Shown: one piece after another, positions 38,851 through 48,961 of the stretch
Position numbering within the stretch: position 1 is the stretch's first letter
How the letters are laid out: each line of letters begins with the position of its first letter
NCBI RefSeq assembly: GCF_030411955.1
Contig: NZ_JASNRA010000006.1
Span: forward strand, 175,484-239,483
Direction: 5' to 3'
DNA length: 64,000 nucleotides
Source of the DNA: Massilia sp. YIM B02443
GTDB lineage: Bacteria > Pseudomonadota > Gammaproteobacteria > Burkholderiales > Burkholderiaceae_D
Notes under the pieces: model-generated
What the model saw: the letters and a program-made list of their open reading frames with translations, nothing else
What the model was told of the DNA's origin: nothing
The model's database searches: none
Made by a program: the position numbers and the translations under genes

Positions 38851-38967
38851 ACTTTATTACAGTTCTTACCGAATCGGCACGGACTTGCGCTTTTGGCAGT
38901 GCTATCTTGGTCACATCGCGATTCGTTGGGAATTGCGAACCAGTTGAACAAGAAGAGGAACATTGAG

Positions 38968-39543
38968 ATGAAAAAGCTGATCATTGCACTGCTCGCAACC
39001 ACCGCCGCCGTGTCGGCTGTCCAAGCCCAGGAAATCGCACCGCGCGCCTACGTTGGCGTCGGCGTCGTGGGTACCGACTATGAAGACGGCATGCGCGCTG
39101 GCGCAACCAACACCGACATCGACACCTACAAGGCGTCCGGCAAGATCTTCGGCGGTTACGAGTTCAATCGTAACTGGGGCGTCGAGATCGGCCACACCGA
39201 CTTCCGTAGCGCCGACATCCACTACAACTTCGCCGGCGCACCGGGCAATGGCCAGATCAAGGGCCGCTCGAGCTACGTCGCCGCCAAGTTCAGCACCCCT
39301 CTGAACGAGCAGGTCGTGGGCTACGCCAAGCTGGGCGCTGCGCACAACAAGAACGAACTGTCGGCGATCAACGCTTCGCTGAGCCAGCGTGAAAGCGACA
39401 ACACCGCCTACGGCGCCCTGGGCGTGCAGTACAACATCAACCAGGACGTGTCGGTGATCGCCGAATACGAACGTTACGGCAAGAACCGTGACTTCGGCGT
39501 CAGCCCGAACAACTTCACCATCGGCGCAAAGTACGCTTTCTAA
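38968..39543 (+). CDS. Outer membrane beta-barrel protein (OmpA-like, 8-stranded)
   Basis: 191 aa. Signal peptide MKKLIIALLATTAAVSAVQAQ, then alternating barrel strands (RAYVGVGVVGTDYE, FGGYEFNRNWGVEIGHTDF, YGALGVQYNINQDVSVIAEYERYG) ending NFTIGAKYAF with a terminal Phe. AAGAGGAAC precedes ATG 38968; the open frame extends 25 codons upstream without a start of similar quality. No peptidoglycan-binding domain follows, so it is a barrel-only protein. A possible TetR-type operator lies upstream and a REP/terminator follows. Confidence 0.9.
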   Translation: MKKLIIALLATTAAVSAVQAQEIAPRAYVGVGVVGTDYEDGMRAGATNTDIDTYKASGKIFGGYEFNRNWGVEIGHTDFRSADIHYNFAGAPGNGQIKGRSSYVAAKFSTPLNEQVVGYAKLGAAHNKNELSAINASLSQRESDNTAYGALGVQYNINQDVSVIAEYERYGKNRDFGVSPNNFTIGAKYAF

Positions 39544-39557
39544 GCTGAATGCGTAAG

Positions 39558-39581
39558 GCCGGGCTCGTCGTAGCCCGGTCC
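39558..39581 (+). terminator. Hairpin after the beta-barrel gene
   Basis: Stem GCCGGGCT / AGCCCGGT around CGTCGT, 15 bp after the stop. No T-tract directly follows; the stronger terminator-like REP is 8 bp further on. Confidence 0.45.
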
Positions 39582-39588
39582 TTCACTA

Positions 39589-39621
39589 CGTCATCCCCGC
39601 CTGCGCGGGGATGACGTTTTT
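39589..39621. repeat. REP palindrome CGTCATCCCCGC, also terminator-like
   Basis: Perfect 12-bp stem CGTCATCCCCGC / GCGGGGATGACG with loop CTGC and then five T. It lies 62 bp from the 3' end of the RAYT gene, the usual REP-RAYT arrangement. Confidence 0.8.
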
Positions 39622-39682
39622 GGGCTATCAGAATGAAAAACGCCGGCATCTTGCCGGCATTGATCGCGTACTCCGGTCCTCT

Positions 39683-40216
39683 TCACAGCCGCGCCAGCAC
39701 CTGCTCCTGTGGCCGCGCCACCCACGGCGGCACGATCAGGCTCGGCGCCGGCATGTCGTGCCCGGCCGAGACGAAGCGGTGCAGCGACGACCAGGGCCAG
39801 TCGCGCGCTTCGCGGCAATGGCCGTGGCGCACGGCGTCGGTGTGCACGTAGTCGACCAGGGCGGCGTAATCGTCGTCGTCGCCGACGCGGTAGTGGCGGT
39901 AGTGGCGTTCCCATACGGCGCCGTCGTCCACCTCGGGGCGGCCGGTCTTGCGCAGCGCCTTGGAAAACGCGATCTTCACCGCGCGCCAGCGGCTGGAACA
40001 GTCGTGGTCGCCCGGCGGCAGGGTCCAGATCGCATGGGCATGGTCGGGCATGACGGCCCAGGCATCGACGTGGAAGGGGCGGCGCGTGCGCGCCAGCCGC
40101 ATCGCTTCGCCGAATGCGGAAATGTGTTCGGTCAACAGGGTGCTGCCGCGATCGAGCAGGCGCACCGTGAAGAAAAACGTCCCACCCGGGACACGGTTAT
40201 GACAGTAATCTGGCAT
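39683..40216 (-). CDS. REP-associated tyrosine transposase (RAYT)
   Basis: 177 aa member of the single-copy IS200-like Y1 transposase group. Begins MPDYCHNRVPGGTFFFTVRL, keeps the metal-binding HxH in VMPDHAHAIWTLP, the WRAVKIAFSKAL block, and the likely catalytic Tyr in ALVDYVHTDAVRHG (family usually YxHxNPV, here HTDAV). RAYTs are domesticated enzymes that mobilise or maintain REP sequences rather than full insertion sequences. REP hairpins at 39589 and 38127 are nearby; no IS ends are seen. It looks intact. Confidence 0.9.
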   Translation of the reverse strand: MPDYCHNRVPGGTFFFTVRLLDRGSTLLTEHISAFGEAMRLARTRRPFHVDAWAVMPDHAHAIWTLPPGDHDCSSRWRAVKIAFSKALRKTGRPEVDDGAVWERHYRHYRVGDDDDYAALVDYVHTDAVRHGHCREARDWPWSSLHRFVSAGHDMPAPSLIVPPWVARPQEQVLARL

Positions 40217-40330
40217 GGTCTGGTCAGCACCACGTCCGCACGGCGGCCGTGGTCGACAAACTTCCGGTAGTCCTCATCCACAAAGATTCTACACACGAAG
40301 TTGGCGTCACCATGATTCGTTTCCGCAAAT

Positions 40331-40354
40331 AAAAAAGCCCGCCAGATGGCGGGC
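40331..40354 (-). terminator. Intrinsic terminator of ettA
   Basis: Read on the minus strand: stem GCCCGCC / GGCGGGC with a 4-nt loop followed by six T. Located 55 bp after the ettA stop. Confidence 0.9.
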
Positions 40355-40408
40355 TTTCCTTTACGAAACAAGCACTTGGCAACGATGCCTTGCGCCCGCC
40401 GGCATGGC

Positions 40409-42076
<1,668 letters not shown>

Positions 42077-42195
42077 GCTTTAACTCTGGTGTTGTTTAAG
42101 GTGCACAGGATACGACAGAACGCGCGCCCGACACAGGACTTCTTGGCCGATGCCTCAGAAAATCCCGTGCCACAATGCGCGCGCGCAGACGTGGT

Positions 42196-43077
42196 TTACG
42201 TTTTTGCGGCGGCGGGCGAACGGCGCAGCAGCCCTTCGCCGGCAAACAGGATCAGCGCGCCCCAGATCAGCGCGAAGCCGACCAGGCGGTCCGCCGTAAA
42301 TGCTTCCTTGAACAGCAGCACGCCGAGCAGGAACTGCAGCGTCGGCGACAGGTATTGCAGCAGTCCCAGGATCGACAGCGGGATCTTGCGCGCGCCGGTG
42401 GCGAACAGCAGCAGCGGAATCGCGGTGAACGGCCCGGCCATCACCAGCAGCCAGCGGGTGGTGTCGGATTCGGTGGTCAGGAACATGTTCTGGCCGTTGA
42501 CGGTCAGCCAGATCACGTAGCCGGCCGCCAGCGGGAACAGCACCATGGTCTCGAACGACAGGCCTTCCAGCGCGCCCAGCGCCGCGGTCTTGCGCAGCAG
42601 GCCATAGGCGCCGAACGAGAACGCCAGGATCAGCGCGATCCACGGCACCGTGCCGGCCTGCCAGGTGAGCCAGCCCACGCCCAGCGCCGCCACCGCGATC
42701 GCGGCCCACTGGGCCGGACGCATGCGTTCCTTCAGGATCAGGTAGCCCAGCATGATGTTGACCAGGGGATTGATGAAGTAGCCGAGGCTGGCCTCGATCA
42801 CGTGGTGGTTGGTGACCGACCAGATGTACACCAGCCAGTTGGCGCTGAGCAGCAGCGCCGACAAGACGAAACTGAAGAACACGCGCGGCCGGCGCACCTG
42901 CTCCAGCCATTTCCACTGGCGCCGCAGCACGAGCAGGATCAGCAGGAAGGCGAGCGACCACACCATGCGGTGCGCCAGGATCTGCAGCGGCGGCACCTCG
43001 TCCAGGGCGTGGAAATACAGGGGGAACAGGCCCCAGCACAGGAATGCCAGAGCCGCGTAGAGAATGCCAGAGCGCAT
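42196..43077 (-). CDS. rarD: EamA/RarD-family membrane transporter
   Basis: 293 aa with about ten membrane helices and two EamA halves. RarD-type marks: GILYAALAFLCWGLFPLYF, ILAHRMVWSLAFLL, ANWLVYIWSVTNHHVIEASLGYF-type segment and LLQYLSPTLQFLLGVLLF. The frame extends upstream to 43287, but ATG 43077 (MRSGILYAALAFLC) is the natural start. Transported substrate unknown. Divergent from kup. Confidence 0.9.
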   Translation of the reverse strand: MRSGILYAALAFLCWGLFPLYFHALDEVPPLQILAHRMVWSLAFLLILLVLRRQWKWLEQVRRPRVFFSFVLSALLLSANWLVYIWSVTNHHVIEASLGYFINPLVNIMLGYLILKERMRPAQWAAIAVAALGVGWLTWQAGTVPWIALILAFSFGAYGLLRKTAALGALEGLSFETMVLFPLAAGYVIWLTVNGQNMFLTTESDTTRWLLVMAGPFTAIPLLLFATGARKIPLSILGLLQYLSPTLQFLLGVLLFKEAFTADRLVGFALIWGALILFAGEGLLRRSPAAAKT

Positions 43078-43250
43078 GGGAATTGTAAGATGTGAGTGAA
43101 TTGCCAGAGCGGCATTATCCGCCAATCCGCTCGAGGTTGCTGGCGCAGGCAATATTGACGCGGGTGTATGATGCGCCACGAAATGTACTTGCAATTTCTT
43201 GACCGGTATTCTATGGTGCGCCGCACCAATACAACAGCAATGGTGCAATC

Positions 43251-45128
43251 TTGACCCTAGAGAACAAGAAGAGCAGCCTGGCCGCACTGACCCTGGCGGC
43301 GGTCGGTATCGTCTACGGCGATATCGGAACCAGCCCGCTGTACACGCTGCGCGCGGTGTTCGACCAGGACCACGGCCTGCCCCTGAATCCGGCCAACATC
43401 CTCGGTGTCATTTCTCTGATCTTTTGGGCGCTGACGGTGATCGTCTCGCTCAAGTACGTGACGCTGGTGCTGCGCGCCGACAACCGCGGCGAAGGCGGCA
43501 TCATGGCATTGATGGCGCTGGCTACCAACTCCGTGACGCGCCATTCGCGCTGGAGCTTCCCCTTGCTCTTCATCGGCGTGATCGGCGCCACCATGTTCTA
43601 CGGCGACAGCGTGATCACGCCGGCGATCTCGGTGCTGGGCGCGATCGAGGGCCTCGAAGTGGCCGCGCCCGGCATGTCGCACTACGTGGTGCCGCTGGCG
43701 GTAGTGGTGCTGGTGGTGCTGTACAGCGTGCAGCGCCACGGCACCGCCGGCATCGGTCGCTTCTTCGGTCCGGTGATGCTGGTGTGGTTCCTGGCACTGG
43801 CGGCGATGGGCATCGTGAACATCATCGAAGCGCCGGTGATCCTGAACGCGCTCAATCCCTACCACGCGCTGCACTTCATGCTGGAAAACAAGATGCTGGC
43901 CTTCATCGCGCTCGGCGCGGTGGTGCTGGCGATCACCGGCGCCGAAGCGCTGTACGCCGACATGGGCCACTTCGGCCGCAAACCGATCCGCATGGCCTGG
44001 TTCCTGATCGCCTATCCGGCGCTGACCCTGAACTACCTGGGCCAGGGCGGCCTGCTGATCGTGCAGCCGGACGCGGTAGAAAACCCGTTCTACCACCAGC
44101 TCGGCACCTGGAGCGTGATCCCGCTGGTGATCCTGTCGACCATGGCCGCCGTGATCGCCTCGCAGGCGACCATCTCGGGCACCTATTCGATGACCAAGCA
44201 GGCCATCGCGCTCGGCCTGCTGCCGCGCATGCGCATCATGCACACCTCGGAAAGCGAGATCGGCCAGATCTATATCCCGGCCGTGAACTGGCTGCAGCTG
44301 GCGGTGGTGCTGATCGCCGTGATCGGCTTCGGTTCGTCGGACGAGCTGGCCGGAGCGTATGGCATCGCGGTCACCGCGACCATGATGATGACCACCATCC
44401 TCACCTTCTTCGTCACGCGCTATCGCTGGCATCTGCCGCTGTGGGTGTGCCTGGGCGCGACCGGCTTCTTCCTGACCATCGACGTGCTGCTGTTCTCGGC
44501 CACCGCGCTCAAACTGTTCCACGGCGGCTGGTTCCCGCTGCTGATGGGCACCACGCTCCTGATCCTGATGCTGACCTGGAAGCGCGGCCGCGAGCTGGTG
44601 TTCCAGAACCTGCAGAAGCACGCGATTCCGCTGGAAGCGTTCATGGAGTCGCTGTTCGTGGCGCCGCCGACGCGGGTGCCCGGCACCGCGATCTTCCTGC
44701 GCGGCGAAAGCGACGGCGTGCCGCACGCGATGCTGCACAACCTGTCGCACAACAAGGTGCTGCACGAGCGCGTGGTGTTCCTCACCGTGCACATCCGCGA
44801 AGAACCGTGGGTGGCGCCGGACGAGCAGATCCAGATCGTCGACCTGGGCCACAACTGCTACCAGCTGAACATCCACTACGGCTTCAAGGACGAGGCCGAC
44901 ATTCCGGACATCCTGGAGCGCAGCGGCGAACTCGGCCTGCCGTTCGAGATGATGGAAACCTCGTTCTTCATCGCGCGCCAGACCGTGATCTCGGCCCCGG
45001 GCGGCGGCATGGCGCCGTGGCGCGAGAACCTGTACGTGGCGATGTCGCGCAATGCGCGCAGCGCGGCGGACTATTACCAGATCCGCACCAACCGGGTGAT
45101 CGAGCTGGGGACGCAGATCGAGATCTGA
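43251..45128 (+). CDS. kup: Low-affinity potassium transporter Kup
   Basis: 625 aa. Twelve membrane helices in the N-terminal 440 residues with the family signature VGIVYGDIGTSPLYTLR at the very start, GGIMALMALA and FYGDSVITPAISVLGA; a cytosolic C-terminal domain follows. Mediates K+/H+ symport. The start is a TTG at 43251 with no strong SD; no upstream in-frame ATG exists, and the protein length fits the family. Confidence 0.95.
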   Translation: MTLENKKSSLAALTLAAVGIVYGDIGTSPLYTLRAVFDQDHGLPLNPANILGVISLIFWALTVIVSLKYVTLVLRADNRGEGGIMALMALATNSVTRHSRWSFPLLFIGVIGATMFYGDSVITPAISVLGAIEGLEVAAPGMSHYVVPLAVVVLVVLYSVQRHGTAGIGRFFGPVMLVWFLALAAMGIVNIIEAPVILNALNPYHALHFMLENKMLAFIALGAVVLAITGAEALYADMGHFGRKPIRMAWFLIAYPALTLNYLGQGGLLIVQPDAVENPFYHQLGTWSVIPLVILSTMAAVIASQATISGTYSMTKQAIALGLLPRMRIMHTSESEIGQIYIPAVNWLQLAVVLIAVIGFGSSDELAGAYGIAVTATMMMTTILTFFVTRYRWHLPLWVCLGATGFFLTIDVLLFSATALKLFHGGWFPLLMGTTLLILMLTWKRGRELVFQNLQKHAIPLEAFMESLFVAPPTRVPGTAIFLRGESDGVPHAMLHNLSHNKVLHERVVFLTVHIREEPWVAPDEQIQIVDLGHNCYQLNIHYGFKDEADIPDILERSGELGLPFEMMETSFFIARQTVISAPGGGMAPWRENLYVAMSRNARSAADYYQIRTNRVIELGTQIEI

Positions 45129-45281
45129 ACGTGGGGAGCGATGGCGAACGACGGCGTCAGAATTTCCCCACAGAATACAAATCGCGGACAAATTCACCAC
45201 AGTTTCATGGAACTGCTCGGGTAAGGTTCAAAGTTTCATTTTGCAAACTTTGTTTACCCTACCTTTCAAGAAGGACCTCCC

Positions 45282-45722
45282 ATGAAGCTGAAGTTCCCCG
45301 TGATCGCCGCCTTCACCGCCATGATCGCCCTGAGCGCCTGCGGCGGCGGCAGCGACGACAATGGCGGCGGCAAGACTGCGGTCAGCAGCCCGACCACACT
45401 GACCAAGACCGACAACACGGTCGGCGCCGGCGCCGAAGCCGTGGCCGGCAAGCAAGCCACCGTCAACTACACCCTGTGGCTGTACGACGCCTCGAAGTCG
45501 GACTTCAAGGGCGTGCAGAAGGATGCCGGCACCGGCTTCCGGTTCACGGTCGGCGGCAACGGCGTGATCGCGGGCTTCGACCAGGGCGTGGCCGGCATGA
45601 AGGTCGGCGGCAAGCGCACCGTGCTGGTGCCGTCGAGCCTCGGCTACGGCGCCTCGGGTTCGAACGGCATCCCGCCGAACTCGGGCCTGGTGTTCGAAGT
45701 GAGCCTGACCGCCGTAAACTAA
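45282..45722 (+). CDS. FKBP-type peptidyl-prolyl isomerase lipoprotein
   Basis: 146 aa. Lipoprotein signal MKLKFPVIAAFTAMIALSACGGG with the lipobox LSAC, a Gly/Ser/Thr linker, then an FKBP domain (about 50-146): VNYTLWLYD, NGVIAGFDQGVAGMKVGGKR, VLVPSSLGYGASG and IPPNSGLVFEVSL. AAGGACC precedes the ATG. Folding helper of the cell envelope, probably membrane-anchored. Confidence 0.92.
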   Translation: MKLKFPVIAAFTAMIALSACGGGSDDNGGGKTAVSSPTTLTKTDNTVGAGAEAVAGKQATVNYTLWLYDASKSDFKGVQKDAGTGFRFTVGGNGVIAGFDQGVAGMKVGGKRTVLVPSSLGYGASGSNGIPPNSGLVFEVSLTAVN

Positions 45723-45836
45723 GCACGGCAGTGGCGCCGGCCGGGCCATGCCCCGGTAGGCGCGCACGACTGATCTGGCGCACGGTCCGCCACCTCGCGA
45801 CGGGCGATGCTCGTGGCGCCGCAAGGAGCCCCGATC

Positions 45837-46067
45837 ATGCGCCCGTTTTGCTTGTTCCTTTGCCTGCTGCTGATGCTTGCCGTTCCCGTCACCGCGGCAA
45901 CGGCGGCCGCCGCTGCCGCTACCGAATCTGCAGCCGGCTCTCCCATCTCTCCCGCCTGTAACGTCGTCTCGATCGACCCTGCCGCCTCCGGCGAGCCGCC
46001 GGCCTGGCTGTTGCTGGCGTCGGCGGTCGTCTTGCTGGCGGCCGGGCGCCTGGCCGGGTCTCGGTAG
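45837..46067 (+). CDS. Small exported protein with PEP-CTERM-like tail, 76 aa
   Basis: Signal peptide MRPFCLFLCLLLMLAVPVTAA, a short Ala/Ser spacer with one Cys, then EPPAWLLLASAVVLLAAGRLAGSR: a Pro-Glu-Pro-like motif, one hydrophobic helix and a basic end, the layout of PEP-CTERM sorting tails. AAGGAG lies about 9 nt before ATG 45837. The motif is degenerate (EPP rather than PEP), and the function is unknown. It sits just before the large HAF protein, which has a true PEP-CTERM motif. Confidence 0.6.
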   Translation: MRPFCLFLCLLLMLAVPVTAATAAAAAATESAAGSPISPACNVVSIDPAASGEPPAWLLLASAVVLLAAGRLAGSR

Positions 46068-46154
46068 GCCCGAGCGACTTCCTGCGCTGGCGCAGAACCA
46101 CGGCCGACTGTTTGCGCGATGGTTGAGATTCGTCGTGCATACAAGGGATCCGCC

Positions 46155-48314
46155 ATGTTTCTCCGCAAAACTTTCTTAAAAATCTTGCCGCAGCTGATGT
46201 TCGCGCTGGCATGCGTGGCGCCGTTGCCGGCGCTGGCCGATCCGCTCTACCGCATGACGCTGCTGCCGCAAGACTTCACCGCCGCCGCGCTGAACCGGGC
46301 CGGACTGGTGGTCGGCAGCGCGCAGGGCGGAGCGGCGATCTGGTCGCCCACGGCGACCACCTATCTCGGCGCGCTGCTGCCCGGCAGCCAGGGACTGGCG
46401 ATCAACGGCAATGGCGCCATCACCGGCATCGCCGGCGACGGCGCCTTCATCTATGCCGACGGCGCGCTCACCACCTTCGGCCTGCCGCCCAGCACCTGGG
46501 CCACCGCGATCAACGACGCCGGCCAGGTGGCGGGCTTCACCAGCCAGGCCTTCGGCATCCGGCAAGCCTTCATCTATGCCGACGGCAGCTACACCGACCT
46601 GCCCAGCTTCGGCGGCGACATCAGCGTGGCCAACGCGATCAACGCCGGCGGCCAGGTGGCGGGCTACGCCAGCGTGGCGGCGGGTGGCGACGACTGGCCC
46701 GATCCGCAGCGCTACGCTGCCCTGTACCGCGACGGCCAGGGGCGCAATCTCGGCTCGCTCGGCGGTCCGATCAGCGAAGCGAACGACGTCAACGACAACG
46801 GTTTTGTCACGGGCTGGTCGCTGCTGGCCGACGGCGTCGGCGAGCGTCCCTTCCTGTTCTCGCCGCTTGTCGACGGCTTGCGCGACCTGGGCACGCTGGG
46901 CGGCGTGGTCGCGCGCGCCAACGCGCTCAACAATGCCGGCGCCGTGGTCGGTCTGTCCGACATCGGCGGCGCCGACGGCTTCGAGTACCACGCCTTTATC
47001 TACGGCGCCGGCGGCATGGCCGACCTGAACGACCTGGTGGGCGGACTGGGCGAGTGGCGCCTGACCAGCGCGGCCGACATCAACGACGCCGGCCAGATCC
47101 TGGCCGAGGCCTGCCGCAACGGACTCGACGAGTGCCGCGCGGTGCGGCTCGACCTGCTGACGCCGGTGCCCGAGCCGGGCGCCTGGGTGCTGATGGCCGC
47201 CGGGCTGGCGGCGCTGCTGTGGCATGCGCGCCGGCGCGCACGCTGCGCTGCGGCGCCGCTCCCTGCCGGCCGTGGCGCGCCGGCAGCGGCAGCGCTGGCC
47301 ATGCTGGCCTCGGGAGCGCTGCTGGCCGTACCCCTGCCCGCCGCCGCGGCGGGGCAGGCGGCGGGAGACGAGCCCCGTTTCCGGGTTACCTTCCTGCCGC
47401 CGGCGCTGATCGGCAGCGCCATCAACAGCCAGGGCTGGGTGGCCGGCTATAACGGCAGTGCCGCCGTATGGGACGGCAGCACGCTGCGCGATTACGTGGC
47501 GCTGGCACCCGGTTCGGCCGCCTATGGCATCAACCGCCAGGGCCAGCTCGCCGGCGTCCACCTGGACGCGGCCCACGTGTTTTCAGACGCCGGACTGCGC
47601 AACGTGGGACGCCAGATCCTGCAGGGGGCGAGCTACGCCATCGCCATCAACGACAGCGGTGGCCTGGCCGGCGGTTCCTACTTCGGCGTGGGCGAGCGCT
47701 CGCGCGGCTTCGTCCTGATCAGCGGCGTGCTGCGCATGATCCCGAGCCTGGGCGGCGACTGGAGCAGCGCGGCGGCGATCAACCGCAGCGGCCAGGTGGC
47801 CGGCACCGCCGCGCGCGAGGGCGATGCGATTCCCGAACCGTTCCGCCGCGCCTTCATCTTCCGCGACAAGACGATACGCGACCTCGGCACGCTGGGCGGA
47901 CGCAACAGCAACGCCAACGACATCAACGATGGCGGCCAGGTGGTGGGGGGCGCCGAGACCGGCGCGCTGGACGAGTTCGATAACCCGATCCAGCGCCCGT
48001 TTCTCTACAGCGGCGGCGCGATGCGCGACCTGAGCGTGCTGGGCGGGGGACCGTATCTGGCGTATGGCGTGGCCAATGGCCTCAACAACCAGGGAACCGT
48101 GGTCGGCGATTTCGTGGCCGAGACGCCGGACGGCCCGGCGTCGCGCGCTTTCCTGTATGAGGGCGGCAGGTGGCGCGACCTGAACGAACTGACCACGCTG
48201 CCGGCAGGCTGGGTGCTGACCTGGGCGCGCGACATCAACGATGCGCGCCAGGTGCTGGCGCAGGCCTGCGGCCCACAAAGCTGCCTGTACGTGCGGCTCG
48301 ATCCGGAGCCCTAG
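46155..48314 (+). CDS. Double HAF-repeat secreted protein with internal PEP-CTERM signal
   Basis: 719 aa, two similar halves. Half 1: signal peptide (MFLRKTFLKILPQLMFALACVAPLPALA), HAF-type repeats (INDAGQVAGFTSQAFG, RDLGTLGGVVARANALNNAG) and at 338-363 a full PEP-CTERM tail: VPEPGAWVLMAAGL, a helix, then ARRRAR. The frame continues through an Ala-rich stretch (MLASGALLAVPLPAAAAGQ at 383-401) that resembles a second signal peptide, followed by half 2 with the same repeats (INRSGQVAGTAAR, RDLGTLGGRNSNANDIND) but no sorting tail. AAGGGATCC precedes the start. An internal start at 47301 is possible but has no SD. It looks like a fused tandem duplicate. Confidence 0.8.
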   Translation: MFLRKTFLKILPQLMFALACVAPLPALADPLYRMTLLPQDFTAAALNRAGLVVGSAQGGAAIWSPTATTYLGALLPGSQGLAINGNGAITGIAGDGAFIYADGALTTFGLPPSTWATAINDAGQVAGFTSQAFGIRQAFIYADGSYTDLPSFGGDISVANAINAGGQVAGYASVAAGGDDWPDPQRYAALYRDGQGRNLGSLGGPISEANDVNDNGFVTGWSLLADGVGERPFLFSPLVDGLRDLGTLGGVVARANALNNAGAVVGLSDIGGADGFEYHAFIYGAGGMADLNDLVGGLGEWRLTSAADINDAGQILAEACRNGLDECRAVRLDLLTPVPEPGAWVLMAAGLAALLWHARRRARCAAAPLPAGRGAPAAAALAMLASGALLAVPLPAAAAGQAAGDEPRFRVTFLPPALIGSAINSQGWVAGYNGSAAVWDGSTLRDYVALAPGSAAYGINRQGQLAGVHLDAAHVFSDAGLRNVGRQILQGASYAIAINDSGGLAGGSYFGVGERSRGFVLISGVLRMIPSLGGDWSSAAAINRSGQVAGTAAREGDAIPEPFRRAFIFRDKTIRDLGTLGGRNSNANDINDGGQVVGGAETGALDEFDNPIQRPFLYSGGAMRDLSVLGGGPYLAYGVANGLNNQGTVVGDFVAETPDGPASRAFLYEGGRWRDLNELTTLPAGWVLTWARDINDARQVLAQACGPQSCLYVRLDPEP

Positions 48315-48385
48315 CCGGCTTGCGTGGGCCAGGCCGGGCTTGGCGGAGCGCGCGCACCCAGCCGCCTCGAGCCTTGCGCGCGCGT

Positions 48386-48853
48386 TCAGCGCAGCATGTC
48401 GATGTGCATGATGCCGTCTTCGTCGTAGGGCGCCGAGACGGTCTGGAAGCCGAAGCTCGCGTAGAAGCGCTCCAGGTATTGCTGGGCGCCGATGCGGATG
48501 CGGTGGCCTGGGTACAGTCGCTCGGCGCAGGCGATGCCCTGGTCGAGCAGGGCGCGGCCGGCGCCGGTGCCGCGCGCGGCGGCGGTGGTGACCACGCGTC
48601 CGAGCGACATCTCGTCGTACTTGGCGCCCGGCGCCAGCACGCGCAGGTAGGCGGCCAGCACGCGCTTGCCGTCGACGGTGCGCCAGCCGAGCAGGTGATG
48701 GGCCTCGAGGTCGTAGCCGTCGATGTCCGGGTACAGGCAGGTCTGCTCGAGGATGAAGACGTTCTGGCGCTGGGCCAGCACTTCGTACAGGTCGAACGGG
48801 GTGAGGTCGGCGAAACGGGAGAATTGCCAGTCGATGAGGCTAGGGGCGGTCAT
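48386..48853 (-). CDS. elaA: GNAT acetyltransferase, ElaA type
   Basis: 155 aa. ElaA-family marks: LYEVLAQRQNVFILEQTCLYPDIDGYD at the N-terminus and the acetyl-CoA loop LGRVVTTAAARGTGAGRALL (about 84-103), ending GFQTVSAPYDEDGIMHIDM. Substrate unknown. Converges with the double HAF gene across a 71-bp gap. Confidence 0.9.
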   Translation of the reverse strand: MTAPSLIDWQFSRFADLTPFDLYEVLAQRQNVFILEQTCLYPDIDGYDLEAHHLLGWRTVDGKRVLAAYLRVLAPGAKYDEMSLGRVVTTAAARGTGAGRALLDQGIACAERLYPGHRIRIGAQQYLERFYASFGFQTVSAPYDEDGIMHIDMLR

Positions 48854-48961
48854 GTGCGGAAAGAAGTTGGTCGAGAAGCGCAGCTATTGTGCCATGTCCG
48901 GCGGCAGCTTCATGCGGCAGCGTTCCTGCGCGCCGTTACTCCACGCCGTTACTCTACATCG

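Noticed and set aside
43199..45961. 920-codon plus-strand frame overlapping kup
   Set aside because: Different frame from the clearly recognisable Kup protein, arginine-rich and without motifs.
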